A DNA stretch of 64,000 nucleotides from Algoriphagus aquimarinus (GTDB taxonomy: Bacteria; Bacteroidota; Bacteroidia; Cytophagales; Cyclobacteriaceae): the NCBI RefSeq assembly GCF_900112005.1, contig NZ_FOKK01000005.1, forward strand, positions 287,183 to 351,182, read 5' to 3'. The position numbers and the translations under genes were made by a program. Below are positions 28,993 to 37,783 of this stretch, in pieces. How positions within the stretch are numbered: position 1 is the stretch's first letter; every line of letters starts with the position of its first letter. Under the pieces are notes generated by a model. It was not told the DNA's origin and ran no database searches. It worked only from the letters and a program-made list of their open reading frames with translations.

Positions 28993-29023
28993 ACGTACAA
29001 AAGTTCTATATTTACACGTACAA
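28993..29023 (+). promoter_or_regulatory. putative toxin-antitoxin promoter/operator
   Basis: Two direct copies of ACGTACAA (28993-29000 and 29016-29023), 23 bp apart, flank a TATATTTA -7-like element (29007-29014). The position just before the antitoxin ATG (29035) fits an autoregulatory operator bound by antitoxin or toxin-antitoxin complex; that is inference. Confidence 0.45.
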
Positions 29024-29034
29024 CTGATTTCGCT

Positions 29035-29283
29035 ATGGATACTAAACTAACTTTAAAGCTTGATCAGGAGATAATTGAAAAAGCTAAATTATTTGCATCT
29101 GATAGGAAGTTGAGCTTGTCTCGATTGATTGAGAATTACTTAAATTCTTTGACTTCAGACCAACCTACAGATGAGCTGGAAATTTCTCCCTTTGTCAAAA
29201 GTCTTTCAACTGGAGTTGAAATACCTGCTGATTATGACTATAAAAAGGATCGAGCTGATTATTTGGATCGCAAATACCGATGA
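29035..29283 (+). CDS. DUF6364-type antitoxin
   Basis: 82 residues. The N-terminus MDTKLTLKLDQEIIEKAK and SDRKLSLSRLIENYL match the ribbon-helix-helix-like DUF6364 antitoxin family; the C-terminal half (EISPFVKSLSTGVEIPADYDYK, in part) is the toxin-binding tail pattern. It overlaps the PIN toxin by 4 bp (ATGA), the usual antitoxin-first arrangement. Likely represses its own promoter through the direct repeats upstream. Confidence 0.85.
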   Translation: MDTKLTLKLDQEIIEKAKLFASDRKLSLSRLIENYLNSLTSDQPTDELEISPFVKSLSTGVEIPADYDYKKDRADYLDRKYR

Positions 29284-29693
29284 GGAGGGTTTTCTTGGAC
29301 ACCAATGTTATTTTGGATCTGCTAGGAGAAAGAATCCCTTTTTATGATGCAATAGCCAAAGTCGTGACGTTAGCGGATCAAAAGAAAATCAGGTTGGTTG
29401 TTTCCCCGCTTTCATTTACCACGGTAGATTACGTTTTAAGCAAATTTGAAAACTCAGATTTAGTCTTAAAAAAGCTTCGGATGTTTAAGATTCTCTGTGA
29501 GGTATGTTCTGTTGATGAAGAAACAATTGACAAAGGATTGAACTCAGATTTTAAAGATTTCGAAGACGCCGTTCAGTATTTTACAGCATTGCAAGCAAAT
29601 TGCTCAGTCATCATTACAAGAAATGGGAAGGATTTTAAGAATTCTATCTTGCCAGTGATGACGGCGGAGGAGTATTTAAGCAGTATTGCTTAA
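29280..29693 (+). CDS. PIN-domain ribonuclease toxin
   Basis: 137 residues. PIN fold metal-binding acidic residues are present: Asp7 in FLDTNVILDLL, Asp93/Glu95/Asp96 in FKDFEDAVQY and a late Asp118 in ITRNGKDF. VapC-like toxins cut RNA, often tRNA or rRNA. Translationally coupled to the antitoxin; its stop codon is only five bases before the right copy of the 94-bp direct repeat. No transposase or integrase is nearby. Confidence 0.88.
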   Translation: MRRVFLDTNVILDLLGERIPFYDAIAKVVTLADQKKIRLVVSPLSFTTVDYVLSKFENSDLVLKKLRMFKILCEVCSVDEETIDKGLNSDFKDFEDAVQYFTALQANCSVIITRNGKDFKNSILPVMTAEEYLSSIA

Positions 29694-29698
29694 AACAC

Positions 29699-29792
29699 TC
29701 AGTTCATCCATCTACTCATAAACTCCAAGAAAGCCTCCTTGTAATTGTCACTTACGCTGATGTGATTTTTACCGATTTGAATTACGTTTTTT
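29699..29792. repeat. 94-bp direct repeat, right copy
   Basis: Native 3' end of the response-regulator gene; one mismatch from the left copy at 28825-28918. Together they bracket the toxin-antitoxin module. Confidence 0.9.
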
Positions 29793-30445
29793 GATACAGA
29801 GTCTATGTGATCCAGCGCCACGATGTAGGAGCGATGCACTCGCATAAACTTATCTGATGGAAGTAGCTCTTCCATACTTTTCAAGCTCGTCAAAGAAAGA
29901 ATCGGATTGGGCTTAGAGAGCAAATGCACTTTTACATAATCCTTATAGGCCTCTACATACCCAATATCCTTGAGCATCACTTTCACTAGCTGATATTCTA
30001 CTTTCAGAAAAATATACTCAGGAGCAGCGGCATCAATACCAGTAGTAGCTTCAGATTTAGTTTGCGCTTGCTTTTCGAAATAGGAAAAAGCTTTGGTCGC
30101 AGCATTCAAAAAATCCTCGTAACTGTAAGGCTTTAGCAGATAATCTAGCGCTTCCACCTTGTACCCTTCGATGGCAAATTGATGGTAAGCTGTCGCAAAG
30201 ATAATCCTGGTCTTCTCCGAATTTTTCTTTCCATCCAGCACTCGAGCTAGTTCCATACCAGAGAGGTCAGGCATCTGGATGTCCATAAATGCAAGCTGTA
30301 CTTCATTCTGATTGATAAAGCCTAATGCTTCAATGGCATTTGAAAACCTGCCGATTAGATTCAGGAAGGCGGTTTGCTCGATGAATTTGCTGAGTAATTC
30401 CAGTGCAAGTGGTTCATCGTCTATTGCTACGCAGTTAAGTTTCAT
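29699..30445 (-). CDS. LytTR-family response regulator
   Basis: 248 residues. Receiver domain with acidic pocket D9/D10, phosphoacceptor Asp55 (FMDIQMPDLSG) and switch/Lys region (ATAYHQFAIEGYKVEALDYLLKPYS). The LytTR DNA-binding domain covers about 140-248 and binds direct repeats as a dimer. It is transcribed after its histidine kinase. Its last 30 codons are duplicated 874 bp downstream of the gene end, but the gene itself is intact. Confidence 0.93.
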   Translation of the reverse strand: MKLNCVAIDDEPLALELLSKFIEQTAFLNLIGRFSNAIEALGFINQNEVQLAFMDIQMPDLSGMELARVLDGKKNSEKTRIIFATAYHQFAIEGYKVEALDYLLKPYSYEDFLNAATKAFSYFEKQAQTKSEATTGIDAAAPEYIFLKVEYQLVKVMLKDIGYVEAYKDYVKVHLLSKPNPILSLTSLKSMEELLPSDKFMRVHRSYIVALDHIDSVSKNVIQIGKNHISVSDNYKEAFLEFMSRWMN

Positions 30446-30548
30446 GTGCTTATAATTTGATTTTCAGCGGCCACATGCCAGCCCGGCTGACGCCAGTCGG
30501 ACGGGGAACTCGCAAATCTTTCCCGATAACTAACGCGACATCTTGGTC

Positions 30549-30579
30549 TGTGACTCTTGAGTTATGCCTGTCGGCCTCA
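30549..30579 (-). repeat. 31-bp intergenic repeat, copy 1
   Basis: On the minus strand it reads TGAGGCCGACAGGCATAACT followed by CAAGAGTCACA; 26 of 31 positions match 40581-40611 on the plus strand. It lies within a GC-richer 147-bp spacer between kinase and regulator genes that also contains small hairpins (for example CCGGCTG / CAGTCGG near 30487). Confidence 0.55.
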
Positions 30580-30592
30580 TCCCGGCTCGATT

Positions 30593-31666
30593 TCATTCGA
30601 GATTGATTGTAAGATTTACCCAATATTCTTGTTTGGCTTCGTCTTTACCAAATTTCAGACGATGTTTATCTGGATAGAGCAGGCTCAGCCTTCTTTGTGT
30701 ATTTACTAGACCAATGCCGTTTTCTGTAGCTTCTGGACTTTCTGCATGCACTGAGAAGATGTGATTGCGAGTTTCGAAAAATACTGTATTTCCCATTACT
30801 TCCAATTTGATCATAATTTCACTTTGCTGCTGGCTGCTTACGCCGTGTTTAAATGAATTCTCCAAAAAAGGAAGCAATAGCATAGGAGCAATCACCAGAT
30901 CATCCTTAGGTTCATCGACAGAGATATTTAGGGTTACTTTTTCAGTCAGCCTCATTTTCATCAATTCTATGTAATCATTGATAAAGCTAACTTCTCTGCT
31001 AAGGAGCGTTTCATTCTTCTGATTTTCATACAATACATAGCGCATCATTCGGGATAGTTTCAAAAGTGCTTCCTGCGCTTTTTTAACATCCAGATTCGTC
31101 AGTGCATAGATATTATTAAGTGTATTGAAAAAGAAGTGCGGATTGATTTGAGCTTTCAGGTAAGAGAGTTCTGTATTGATACGTTGTTGGTCAAGCTCTC
31201 TTCGAAGCGATTCGTCTTTTTGCCATTTCTGAACAGAGGCTACTGAGGTACTGATTCCAATCGTCAGTAGGTACAACATGATATTGAAAATATCTCCTGA
31301 TATCCTTCTTTCTTTTTGAACATATGGTTTATCGGGATTGAATGCTTTATGCATCAATTCAGGCAGGTGGAGAAAGTTGTCTGCATAAATAAGCAGGCCT
31401 ACAAAAAGCACTGCCCCCAGAATAGTTGATAATAGGTATACAGCGTGCTTTCCTTTCAATAATACCCTTGGGACAAACCAAAGCATGTTGAAATAAAATA
31501 TGACAAGGAGCAGCATGGCCATGAATACTTGTCTCATCCAGAACTCTACTGGGATGTCAACTCGCCAAGAGAGAGGAGAGAGTAACAATAGTACAGTGCT
31601 GAGCATCGACCAGCCCAGGATGTGGACTAGAATGGAAACGCTTCTTTTGGGACTTAAATTGATCAT
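30593..31666 (-). CDS. LytS-type sensor histidine kinase
   Basis: 357 residues. Four hydrophobic helices (about 10-33, 46-66, 76-97, 128-148) followed by the His_kinase domain with phosphoacceptor region LKAQINPHFFFNTLNNIYAL (about 172-191) and a HATPase part with LPFLENSFKHGV and NGIGLVNTQRRL. This membrane-kinase/LytTR-regulator pairing is typical of Bacteroidota. It precedes the regulator gene by 147 bp and is divergent from a TonB-dependent receptor. Signal unknown. Confidence 0.92.
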   Translation of the reverse strand: MINLSPKRSVSILVHILGWSMLSTVLLLLSPLSWRVDIPVEFWMRQVFMAMLLLVIFYFNMLWFVPRVLLKGKHAVYLLSTILGAVLFVGLLIYADNFLHLPELMHKAFNPDKPYVQKERRISGDIFNIMLYLLTIGISTSVASVQKWQKDESLRRELDQQRINTELSYLKAQINPHFFFNTLNNIYALTNLDVKKAQEALLKLSRMMRYVLYENQKNETLLSREVSFINDYIELMKMRLTEKVTLNISVDEPKDDLVIAPMLLLPFLENSFKHGVSSQQQSEIMIKLEVMGNTVFFETRNHIFSVHAESPEATENGIGLVNTQRRLSLLYPDKHRLKFGKDEAKQEYWVNLTINLE

Positions 31667-32000
31667 ATAATCTGATTTTCAGTAACCAAACTAACGTAAA
31701 CGTAGCCTCTATATAAAATGAAATCTGCGAATCAGGCTGATTTGACTGCCAATAGTCTATATGAGTAGATAAAGAGACTCATAGATAAATATATCGGTTT
31801 TGTCTGATGAAAGAGGCTGTTTGTCGATGAAACTACCGTCTCCGTCTATTACCAAAAAATGTGCGAAACAAACCCTGTTGTTTTGTGGTATCAATAAGCA
31901 CGAGGCCCAGCAATTGAAATAAACTGGTGATATGAAAAGCCTCAGAGGAACACGAGTCATCTTTCTTTCACCAGACTAATTGAGCAACTACAATCTACAA
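31667..32000. other. divergent region between kinase and TonB receptor
   Basis: About 330 bp. No credible gene; candidate site for LytTR regulator binding, but I found no clear direct-repeat pair. Confidence 0.4.
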
Positions 32001-34514
32001 ATGAAAAAATTATTCAACATTATCGCAGTTATTCTTCTGGTCAGCACGACCAGCCTGATAGCACAGCAGACTCCAGAGAAAGTAACCACTCCTTCTAAAA
32101 TCATTGGTATTGCCAAGGATGTGAAAACTGGTGAACCAGTAGCTTATGCTACAGCCGCACTTTATGTAGCGGGAAGTGATACTAATGTCGCTGGTGGTGT
32201 AGCCGATGGAGACGGTAAGTTCTTTATCACTGGAATGGATCCAGGGTCTTATGACTTAAAAATTAGCTTTTTGGGTTTTGAAACCAAAACTGTAAAAAAC
32301 ATCCAGGTAGTCTCTAAGACAGGAGATGTTAATATTGGGGAGATTGAATTGACTGACGAAGGTCTTGCGCTTGAAGAAGTGACGGTACAAGGTCAGCGTG
32401 ACTTGATCGAGGAGCGTGTGGATCGTACTATATACAAAGCGGAAAATGACAAAACTACCGCAGGTGGTGACGGTACAGACGTGCTTAGAAGAGTACCTAT
32501 GCTTTCGGTAGATTTGGACGGCAACGTTTCAATGAGAGGATCTAGTAATATCACTGTATTGATTGATGGTAGGCCTTCAGCTATTGCTGCAAGTAGCATT
32601 ACAGATGCCTTAAAGCAGATCCCTGCGGATGAAATTAAAGAAGTAGAAGTAATTACTTCCCCTTCGGCCAAATACGATGCAGAAGGTACTTCAGGCGTGA
32701 TCAACATTATCACTAAGAAGAATAACTTACAAGGTATGTCGGCCAATATCCGTACTGGCTTTGGTTTGAGAGGTTCAGATTTAGGACTTAATGCTAGTGC
32801 TAGAAAAGGTAAATTCGGATTTTCTTTAGGTGGTCACGGTAGAGCAGGCTATAATACCTTCGGTAGCTTTGATAATCAGCAGGTGCTTACTAATCCGAAC
32901 GGAACTTCTTCTACGGTACTTCAGTCAGCAGATACTAAGAGCAACCAACTATTTGGAAGGTATAATTTCGGAGTTGATTACGAAATCGACAAGTATAATT
33001 TCCTTACAGCAGCTGTGAATTTTGGTATTAGAAATAGATCTAGCAATCAGGAAAATTTCCTTACTCAAAACTTCGTCGATGGTGCTTTGGTGAGAAATAG
33101 CCTTAGAGAAACTGATACAAAAGACAACTCAAACTCTGTAGATGTCAGCTTGAACTATACGAAGACTTTTGAGGAAAAAGGAAAAGACATCTCTTTATTG
33201 ACATTGTACAGTAGAAATAATGGGGAGAATTCATTTGTAAATACACTTTTTTCAGAGGATATGTCAACAATTGACTCTCGATTGAAAAATGATAACCCTA
33301 GTAAAAATGAGGAATTTACAGTACAGCTTGATTTCGTGGAGCCACTAGGAAAGGATGGGAAATCAATTCTTGAATATGGTGCCAAAAACATTCTGAGAAA
33401 AGCATATTCTGATTTCGCTTATTTTCAGGCAGAAGGTGCTGACGGTGAATATGTGGAGAACTTAAGTCCAAGCTTTAATAATGAGTTTAGCTATGATCAG
33501 AATGTAACTGCGGGTTATGTTTCTTACACAGCGACCTTGTTTAAAAATTATACAATAAAGCCTGGAATTAGATATGAATACACTACGATCAATGCTGATT
33601 TTAAAAACGAAACGACTGTAGAAATACCTTCCTATGGCACATTTGTTCCTAGTTTGAATTTGAGCAGAAAGTTAGCTAACGGTAATTTGATCAAGGCTGC
33701 ATATAACAGAAGAATATCCCGTCCATCTCTTAGATACTTGAATCCTAATATCGATTCATCTAATCCACTTCAGGTGTCTCAGGGTAATCCTGAATTGTCT
33801 CCAGAATTTACTGACAATTATGAATTAGGTTATAGCACCTTCTTCAAAGGTACTATGGTTAGCTTCAGTGGTTTCTTCAGAAACACTACGGGTTCAATAC
33901 AGTCTGTAAGAACAATTCAAGAAGATGGTGTTATTTATACCTCATTTGATAATATCGGTCATGAAAATGCAATCGGTACAAACATCTTTACCAATATCAG
34001 TATCAGCAATAAATTCTCTTTGAACGGTAGTGTGGATGCTTATTATTCAATGCTGGATAATGGTCTTACAGATCCTCTTTACGCTGCTTCAAATGAAGGT
34101 TTTGTAATCAGTGGACGTATGTTCGGTAACTATACGCTTCCTAAAGACTGGCAGGTTCAATTGTTCACTTTTGCTAGAGGTAGAAGTGTACAATTACAAG
34201 GATCTTCTGGAGGCTTCGCAGCTTACGGAATGGGTATCAATAAGCAGTTCGATGAGAAAAGAGGTAGCATCGGTTTCGGAGCAGATAACTTTCTTTCAAA
34301 AGAATTTAAGATCAAAAATGAGATCATCACGCCAACTATCGTTCAGAATAGCACGAACATAATGCGTAACATGAACTTTAAAGTCAATTTCAGCTATAGA
34401 ATAGGTAAGCTAAGTATCGATCAAAAGGTTAGAAAAAAGAAGTCTGTTTCTAACGATGACTTGAAAGGCGGAGGAACCGAAGGTGGTGGAGCTGAAATGA
34501 CTCAGAATAAATAA
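32001..34514 (+). CDS. TonB-dependent receptor, outer membrane beta-barrel family
   Basis: 837 residues from the ATG at 32001; a TTG 21 bp upstream is less likely. Signal peptide (LLVSTTSLIAQQ), carboxypeptidase-regulatory-like domain (about 32-110), plug with LRRVPMLSVDLDGNVSMRGS and VLIDGRPSA, then a barrel of the OMP_b-brl_3 type. This family (not SusC) is common in Bacteroidota and lacks a SusD partner; ligands are mostly unknown. Divergent from a LytTR two-component pair, which may regulate it. The C-terminus is Gly-rich and polar. Confidence 0.9.
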   Translation: MKKLFNIIAVILLVSTTSLIAQQTPEKVTTPSKIIGIAKDVKTGEPVAYATAALYVAGSDTNVAGGVADGDGKFFITGMDPGSYDLKISFLGFETKTVKNIQVVSKTGDVNIGEIELTDEGLALEEVTVQGQRDLIEERVDRTIYKAENDKTTAGGDGTDVLRRVPMLSVDLDGNVSMRGSSNITVLIDGRPSAIAASSITDALKQIPADEIKEVEVITSPSAKYDAEGTSGVINIITKKNNLQGMSANIRTGFGLRGSDLGLNASARKGKFGFSLGGHGRAGYNTFGSFDNQQVLTNPNGTSSTVLQSADTKSNQLFGRYNFGVDYEIDKYNFLTAAVNFGIRNRSSNQENFLTQNFVDGALVRNSLRETDTKDNSNSVDVSLNYTKTFEEKGKDISLLTLYSRNNGENSFVNTLFSEDMSTIDSRLKNDNPSKNEEFTVQLDFVEPLGKDGKSILEYGAKNILRKAYSDFAYFQAEGADGEYVENLSPSFNNEFSYDQNVTAGYVSYTATLFKNYTIKPGIRYEYTTINADFKNETTVEIPSYGTFVPSLNLSRKLANGNLIKAAYNRRISRPSLRYLNPNIDSSNPLQVSQGNPELSPEFTDNYELGYSTFFKGTMVSFSGFFRNTTGSIQSVRTIQEDGVIYTSFDNIGHENAIGTNIFTNISISNKFSLNGSVDAYYSMLDNGLTDPLYAASNEGFVISGRMFGNYTLPKDWQVQLFTFARGRSVQLQGSSGGFAAYGMGINKQFDEKRGSIGFGADNFLSKEFKIKNEIITPTIVQNSTNIMRNMNFKVNFSYRIGKLSIDQKVRKKKSVSNDDLKGGGTEGGGAEMTQNK

Positions 34515-34556
34515 AATTAAAAACAGTAAATAGTAGATTGGGTTACAAGAAAAAAA

Positions 34557-34585
34557 CCCGTCCTCAACTGAGGGCGGGCTTTTTT
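34557..34585 (+). terminator. terminator after TonB receptor
   Basis: 9-bp stem CCCGTCCTC / GAGGGCGGG with AACT loop and T tract. Confidence 0.88.
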
Positions 34586-34828
34586 GTGCTTGGTGATTTT
34601 TAAGCACGCAGAGCATAGATTTAATACAGAAAACACAAGTGCTTCATTATGTTTTTTGTATTAGTTTATAGGTTGTTAGGCTGAGAGAAGTGGAAGTCAC
34701 GCTGCGCCTTAAGTGCCTCACGATAGACAGATGCTTACTAGGTTAGAGTCTTCAGACTTGGGCCTAATCCAATGCAGTTTCCTGACTGCATCCGACACTC
34801 GACTTGTGACACAGAACAGCTATGATTA
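34586..34828. other. intergenic remnants and repeats
   Basis: Contains a GCAGAG...ACAGAAAACACA-type stretch like widespread intergenic repeat debris, and the double-hairpin repeat at 34747-34790. No gene. Confidence 0.45.
34747..34790. repeat. double-hairpin intergenic repeat, copy 2
   Basis: Palindromes AGTCTTCAGACT (34747-34758) and TGCAGTTTCCTGACTGCA (34773-34790), like the pair at 19494-19538, with the shared CAGACTTGG...CCTA between them. Confidence 0.5.
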
Positions 34829-34870
34829 AAAACGAAAAAGCCCGACTTCATCTGGTGAAATCGGGCTTTA
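34829..34870 (-). terminator. terminator of pdhB
   Basis: On the minus strand, stem AAGCCCGA / TCGGGCTT followed by T5 and a second T run; directly after the pdhB stop. Confidence 0.85.
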
Positions 34871-34887
34871 CTATAAGTTAGAAAGAA

Positions 34888-35865
34888 CTACTTATAGCAT
34901 ACTTTCTTAATAGCATCTATTGTTCTCTTCACATTTGGGAGGGTAGCCTCTATGTAAGAAGGAGAGTAGCTCAAAGGAATATCCATAGAGTTCACACGGA
35001 TTACCGGGGAGTCTAGGTAGTCAAAAGCATAACGCTGGAAGTGATACGTCAACTCAGAAGAAATACCCGCGATAGGGTTAGCTTCCTCTACGATCACTAC
35101 ACGATTGGTTTTCTTAACAGACTCCATGCAAGTAGCGTAATCTATAGGGCGCACTGTACGAAGGTCAATAACTTCAGCCTCTATCCCTTCTTTTGCCATT
35201 TCTTCGGCAGCTTCTAAGGCGACTTTCATCATTTTTCCGAAGGAAATCACAGTAACGTCTTTTCCTTTTCTCTTTACATCAGCTACACCTATAGGAAGTA
35301 AATATTCTCCTTCAGGCACTTCGCCTTTGTCCGAGTACATCACTTCAGACTCCATGAAAATGATTGGGTCTGGATCACGGATGGCAGCTTTCATCAAGCC
35401 TTTTGCATCGTAGGGATTGGATGGGACGATCACTTTTAGACCTGGCGTATTAGCAAACCAGTTTTCAAAGTTTGAGGAGTGTGTTGCTCCTAATTGACCT
35501 GCATTACCTGTAGGTCCTCTGAAAACCACTGGTACACTATAAGCTCCACCTGACATGGCTAGCATCTTTGCAGCAGAGTTGATGATCTGATCTATAGCAA
35601 CTAAAGAGAAGTTGAAAGTCATGAATTCGACGATAGGCTTAAGCCCGTTCATCGCAGCGCCTACAGCAAGCCCAGAAAAACCGAGTTCGGCAATTGGCGT
35701 GTCATAGACACGGTCCGGACCGAATTCTTCAAGCATTCCTTGGGATACTTTGTAAGCTCCGTTGTATTCAGCAACTTCTTCGCCCATCAAAAAAACGTCT
35801 TTATCACGTCTCATTTCTTCGGACATTGCCTCTCTGAGGGCTTCACGAAACTGTATTTCTCTCAT
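34888..35865 (-). CDS. pdhB: pyruvate dehydrogenase E1 component subunit beta
   Basis: 325 residues, the full length of E1 beta subunits. Conserved REALREAMSEEMRRD start, GEEVAEYNGAYKVSQGM, and the transketolase-type C-terminal domain with DLRTVRPID and VVIVEEA. With the alpha subunit it decarboxylates pyruvate using thiamine diphosphate, feeding acetyl-CoA to the TCA cycle. The alpha-subunit gene is not in this window. Monocistronic as far as visible, with its own terminator. Confidence 0.93.
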   Translation of the reverse strand: MREIQFREALREAMSEEMRRDKDVFLMGEEVAEYNGAYKVSQGMLEEFGPDRVYDTPIAELGFSGLAVGAAMNGLKPIVEFMTFNFSLVAIDQIINSAAKMLAMSGGAYSVPVVFRGPTGNAGQLGATHSSNFENWFANTPGLKVIVPSNPYDAKGLMKAAIRDPDPIIFMESEVMYSDKGEVPEGEYLLPIGVADVKRKGKDVTVISFGKMMKVALEAAEEMAKEGIEAEVIDLRTVRPIDYATCMESVKKTNRVVIVEEANPIAGISSELTYHFQRYAFDYLDSPVIRVNSMDIPLSYSPSYIEATLPNVKRTIDAIKKVCYK

Positions 35866-35948
35866 TAGTTTATGACAAAATTTTGGCTCGTAAAAATAGA
35901 AAGGAATTGGCCAAAACCAAAAATTAAGGCTGCTTAATCCCTAATTGA

Positions 35949-37319
35949 TTAGCCTAAATACACGGTTTTTGAATTAACGAACTCCAAAATCCCATATCTG
36001 CTCAGTTCTCTGCCGAATCCAGATTTTTTCACCCCACCAAAAGGCAGGTGGGGATTGGAAGCTACCATGGCATTAATGAACACTGCTCCACTTTCGATTT
36101 TGCTAGCTAAGTTCTCTGCTTTTTCTTTGTCTTCAGACCAAATAGAAGCGCCTAATCCAAATTCGGAATCGTTAGCCAGAGCGATTGCATCTTCTGCATT
36201 TTTCACTTTGAAAATTGTAGCTACTGGCCCAAAAAGCTCTTCATAATATCCAGGAGCTGAAGTTGGAATGTCGGTTAGTATTGCTGGTTGAAATAATGCC
36301 GAGCCTTCTTCTGGTTTATCTCCACCGTAAAGTACGGTAGCACCAGCTTTGACGGATTTGTCAATTTGATTGTATAATTCTTCTGCGAGATCTGGTCTTG
36401 CCATACAGGCAAAATCAGAATCCTCTTCCATAGGATCTCCTTGCTTCAGATTTCTAAAGTGCTCCACAAACAATGACAGGAATTCTTCATAAACTTCTTC
36501 CTCTATAATAAATCGTTTGGCCGCTATGCAGCTTTGGCCAAAGTTGATCATCCTAGCTTTTACGGCCGTTTCAGCTGCTTTCCTAATGTCAGCATCTTTC
36601 AAAACAATGAAAGGATCACTACCCCCTAGTTCCAGTAGGGATTTTTTTATGTTTTTTCCAGCTGCTGCGGCCACTGAAGCGCCAGCTTTTTCGCTACCTG
36701 TTAAGGTAACTGCTTTAATTCTGTCGTCCTCAATAAGAGACGTGGTGGTTTTGGAATCAATTAGGAAGCTTTGGAAAGTTCCTGTGGGAAATCCTGCAAG
36801 AGTAAATACCTCTTCAATTGCCAAGGAACATTGAGGGACATTAGAAGCGTGTTTTAATATACCTACGTTACCTGCCATCAAGGTGGGTGCGGCGAAGCGA
36901 AACACCTGCCAAAATGGGAAGTTCCATGGCATCACGGCCAGGATAATTCCCAAGGGCTGATGGATGACTTTTGCTTTTTTACCATCAGGTAAATCAATAG
37001 CCTCTGCTTGAAGAAATTCGGAAGCTTTCTCCGCATAGTATTCACAAGCCCAAGCGCACTTGTCTACTTCTGATAGAGATTCTTTAAGTACTTTTCCCAT
37101 TTCCAAAGAAATGATTCTAGCGTATTTTTCTCGGTTTTCCTTCAGTACTTTAGCTGCGTTATTCATCAACTCAGCTCTTTTTTCAAAAGCAGTTTCCTTC
37201 CATATAGAAAATGCAACTGAGCCAGTACTAAGCTTAGCTTGGATTTCTTTTTCGGTTAAAGAATTAAATTCTTTTAGTAGTTCCCCAGAATAAGGGTTGA
37301 TTGATTTGATAACTGTCAT
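35949..37319 (-). CDS. NAD-dependent succinate-semialdehyde dehydrogenase family
   Basis: 456 residues from the ATG at 37319, chosen because that ATG overlaps the rhodanese stop by the ATGA arrangement. Aldehyde dehydrogenase superfamily: AVMPWNFPFWQVFR, VTLTGSEKAGASVAA, the catalytic Glu in LLELGGSDPF and nucleophile Cys264 in NFGQSCIAAKRF, and the end motif PFGGVKKSGFGRE. The short form without the usual N-terminal extension resembles GabD-like succinate-semialdehyde dehydrogenases, though substrate range cannot be proven. Confidence 0.9.
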   Translation of the reverse strand: MTVIKSINPYSGELLKEFNSLTEKEIQAKLSTGSVAFSIWKETAFEKRAELMNNAAKVLKENREKYARIISLEMGKVLKESLSEVDKCAWACEYYAEKASEFLQAEAIDLPDGKKAKVIHQPLGIILAVMPWNFPFWQVFRFAAPTLMAGNVGILKHASNVPQCSLAIEEVFTLAGFPTGTFQSFLIDSKTTTSLIEDDRIKAVTLTGSEKAGASVAAAAGKNIKKSLLELGGSDPFIVLKDADIRKAAETAVKARMINFGQSCIAAKRFIIEEEVYEEFLSLFVEHFRNLKQGDPMEEDSDFACMARPDLAEELYNQIDKSVKAGATVLYGGDKPEEGSALFQPAILTDIPTSAPGYYEELFGPVATIFKVKNAEDAIALANDSEFGLGASIWSEDKEKAENLASKIESGAVFINAMVASNPHLPFGGVKKSGFGRELSRYGILEFVNSKTVYLG

Positions 37320-37714
37320 TTTTCTATCGGTTTTCCAGCTTCCTGCCAAGCTTCAATTCCACCATCCAGAGAATAGAGATGAGTAAATCCAGCTGCTTTC
37401 ATAATAGCTGCTGCATTGCCAGACCGGATCCCCGTTTTGCAATAAAGAATGTAGGTTCTGTTTTTATTTAGCTTAGCAATCTCACTTTTGAAATTGTCAT
37501 TTTTGTAGTCAACGTTTATAGCGTTTGCTATATGCCCTTCAGCTTTTTCCTCAGGCGTGCGAACATCAATTATCCTAACAGCCCCTTTGTTTTTGGCTAA
37601 TTCTTCAAATTCTGAAACACTAATCGCTTTTACCCCAGAAGATTGTGCATAGGTTAAGTCAATCTTGACTAAAGTGAGCGCTAGTATTAGGAAAATAATT
37701 TTTTGAAGTTTCAT
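37316..37714 (-). CDS. secreted rhodanese-like protein
   Basis: 132 residues. Signal peptide (IIFLILALTLVKIDLTYAQ) then a single rhodanese domain with the loop YCKTGIRSG containing the active-site Cys. Single-domain exported rhodaneses handle sulfur or act in redox reactions in the periplasm. It is upstream of, and translationally coupled to, the aldehyde dehydrogenase, an unusual pairing. Confidence 0.87.
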   Translation of the reverse strand: MKLQKIIFLILALTLVKIDLTYAQSSGVKAISVSEFEELAKNKGAVRIIDVRTPEEKAEGHIANAINVDYKNDNFKSEIAKLNKNRTYILYCKTGIRSGNAAAIMKAAGFTHLYSLDGGIEAWQEAGKPIEK

Positions 37715-37783
37715 GGTTTATGAGTTTGATGTGAAAGATTGACATTCCATATTGAAATGAAAATTTAGCAAGATTAAGTTCAA

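Noticed and set aside
31757..31960. 67-codon minus-strand frame between kinase and TonB receptor
   Set aside because: No signal, domain or start context; lies in a probable regulatory region.
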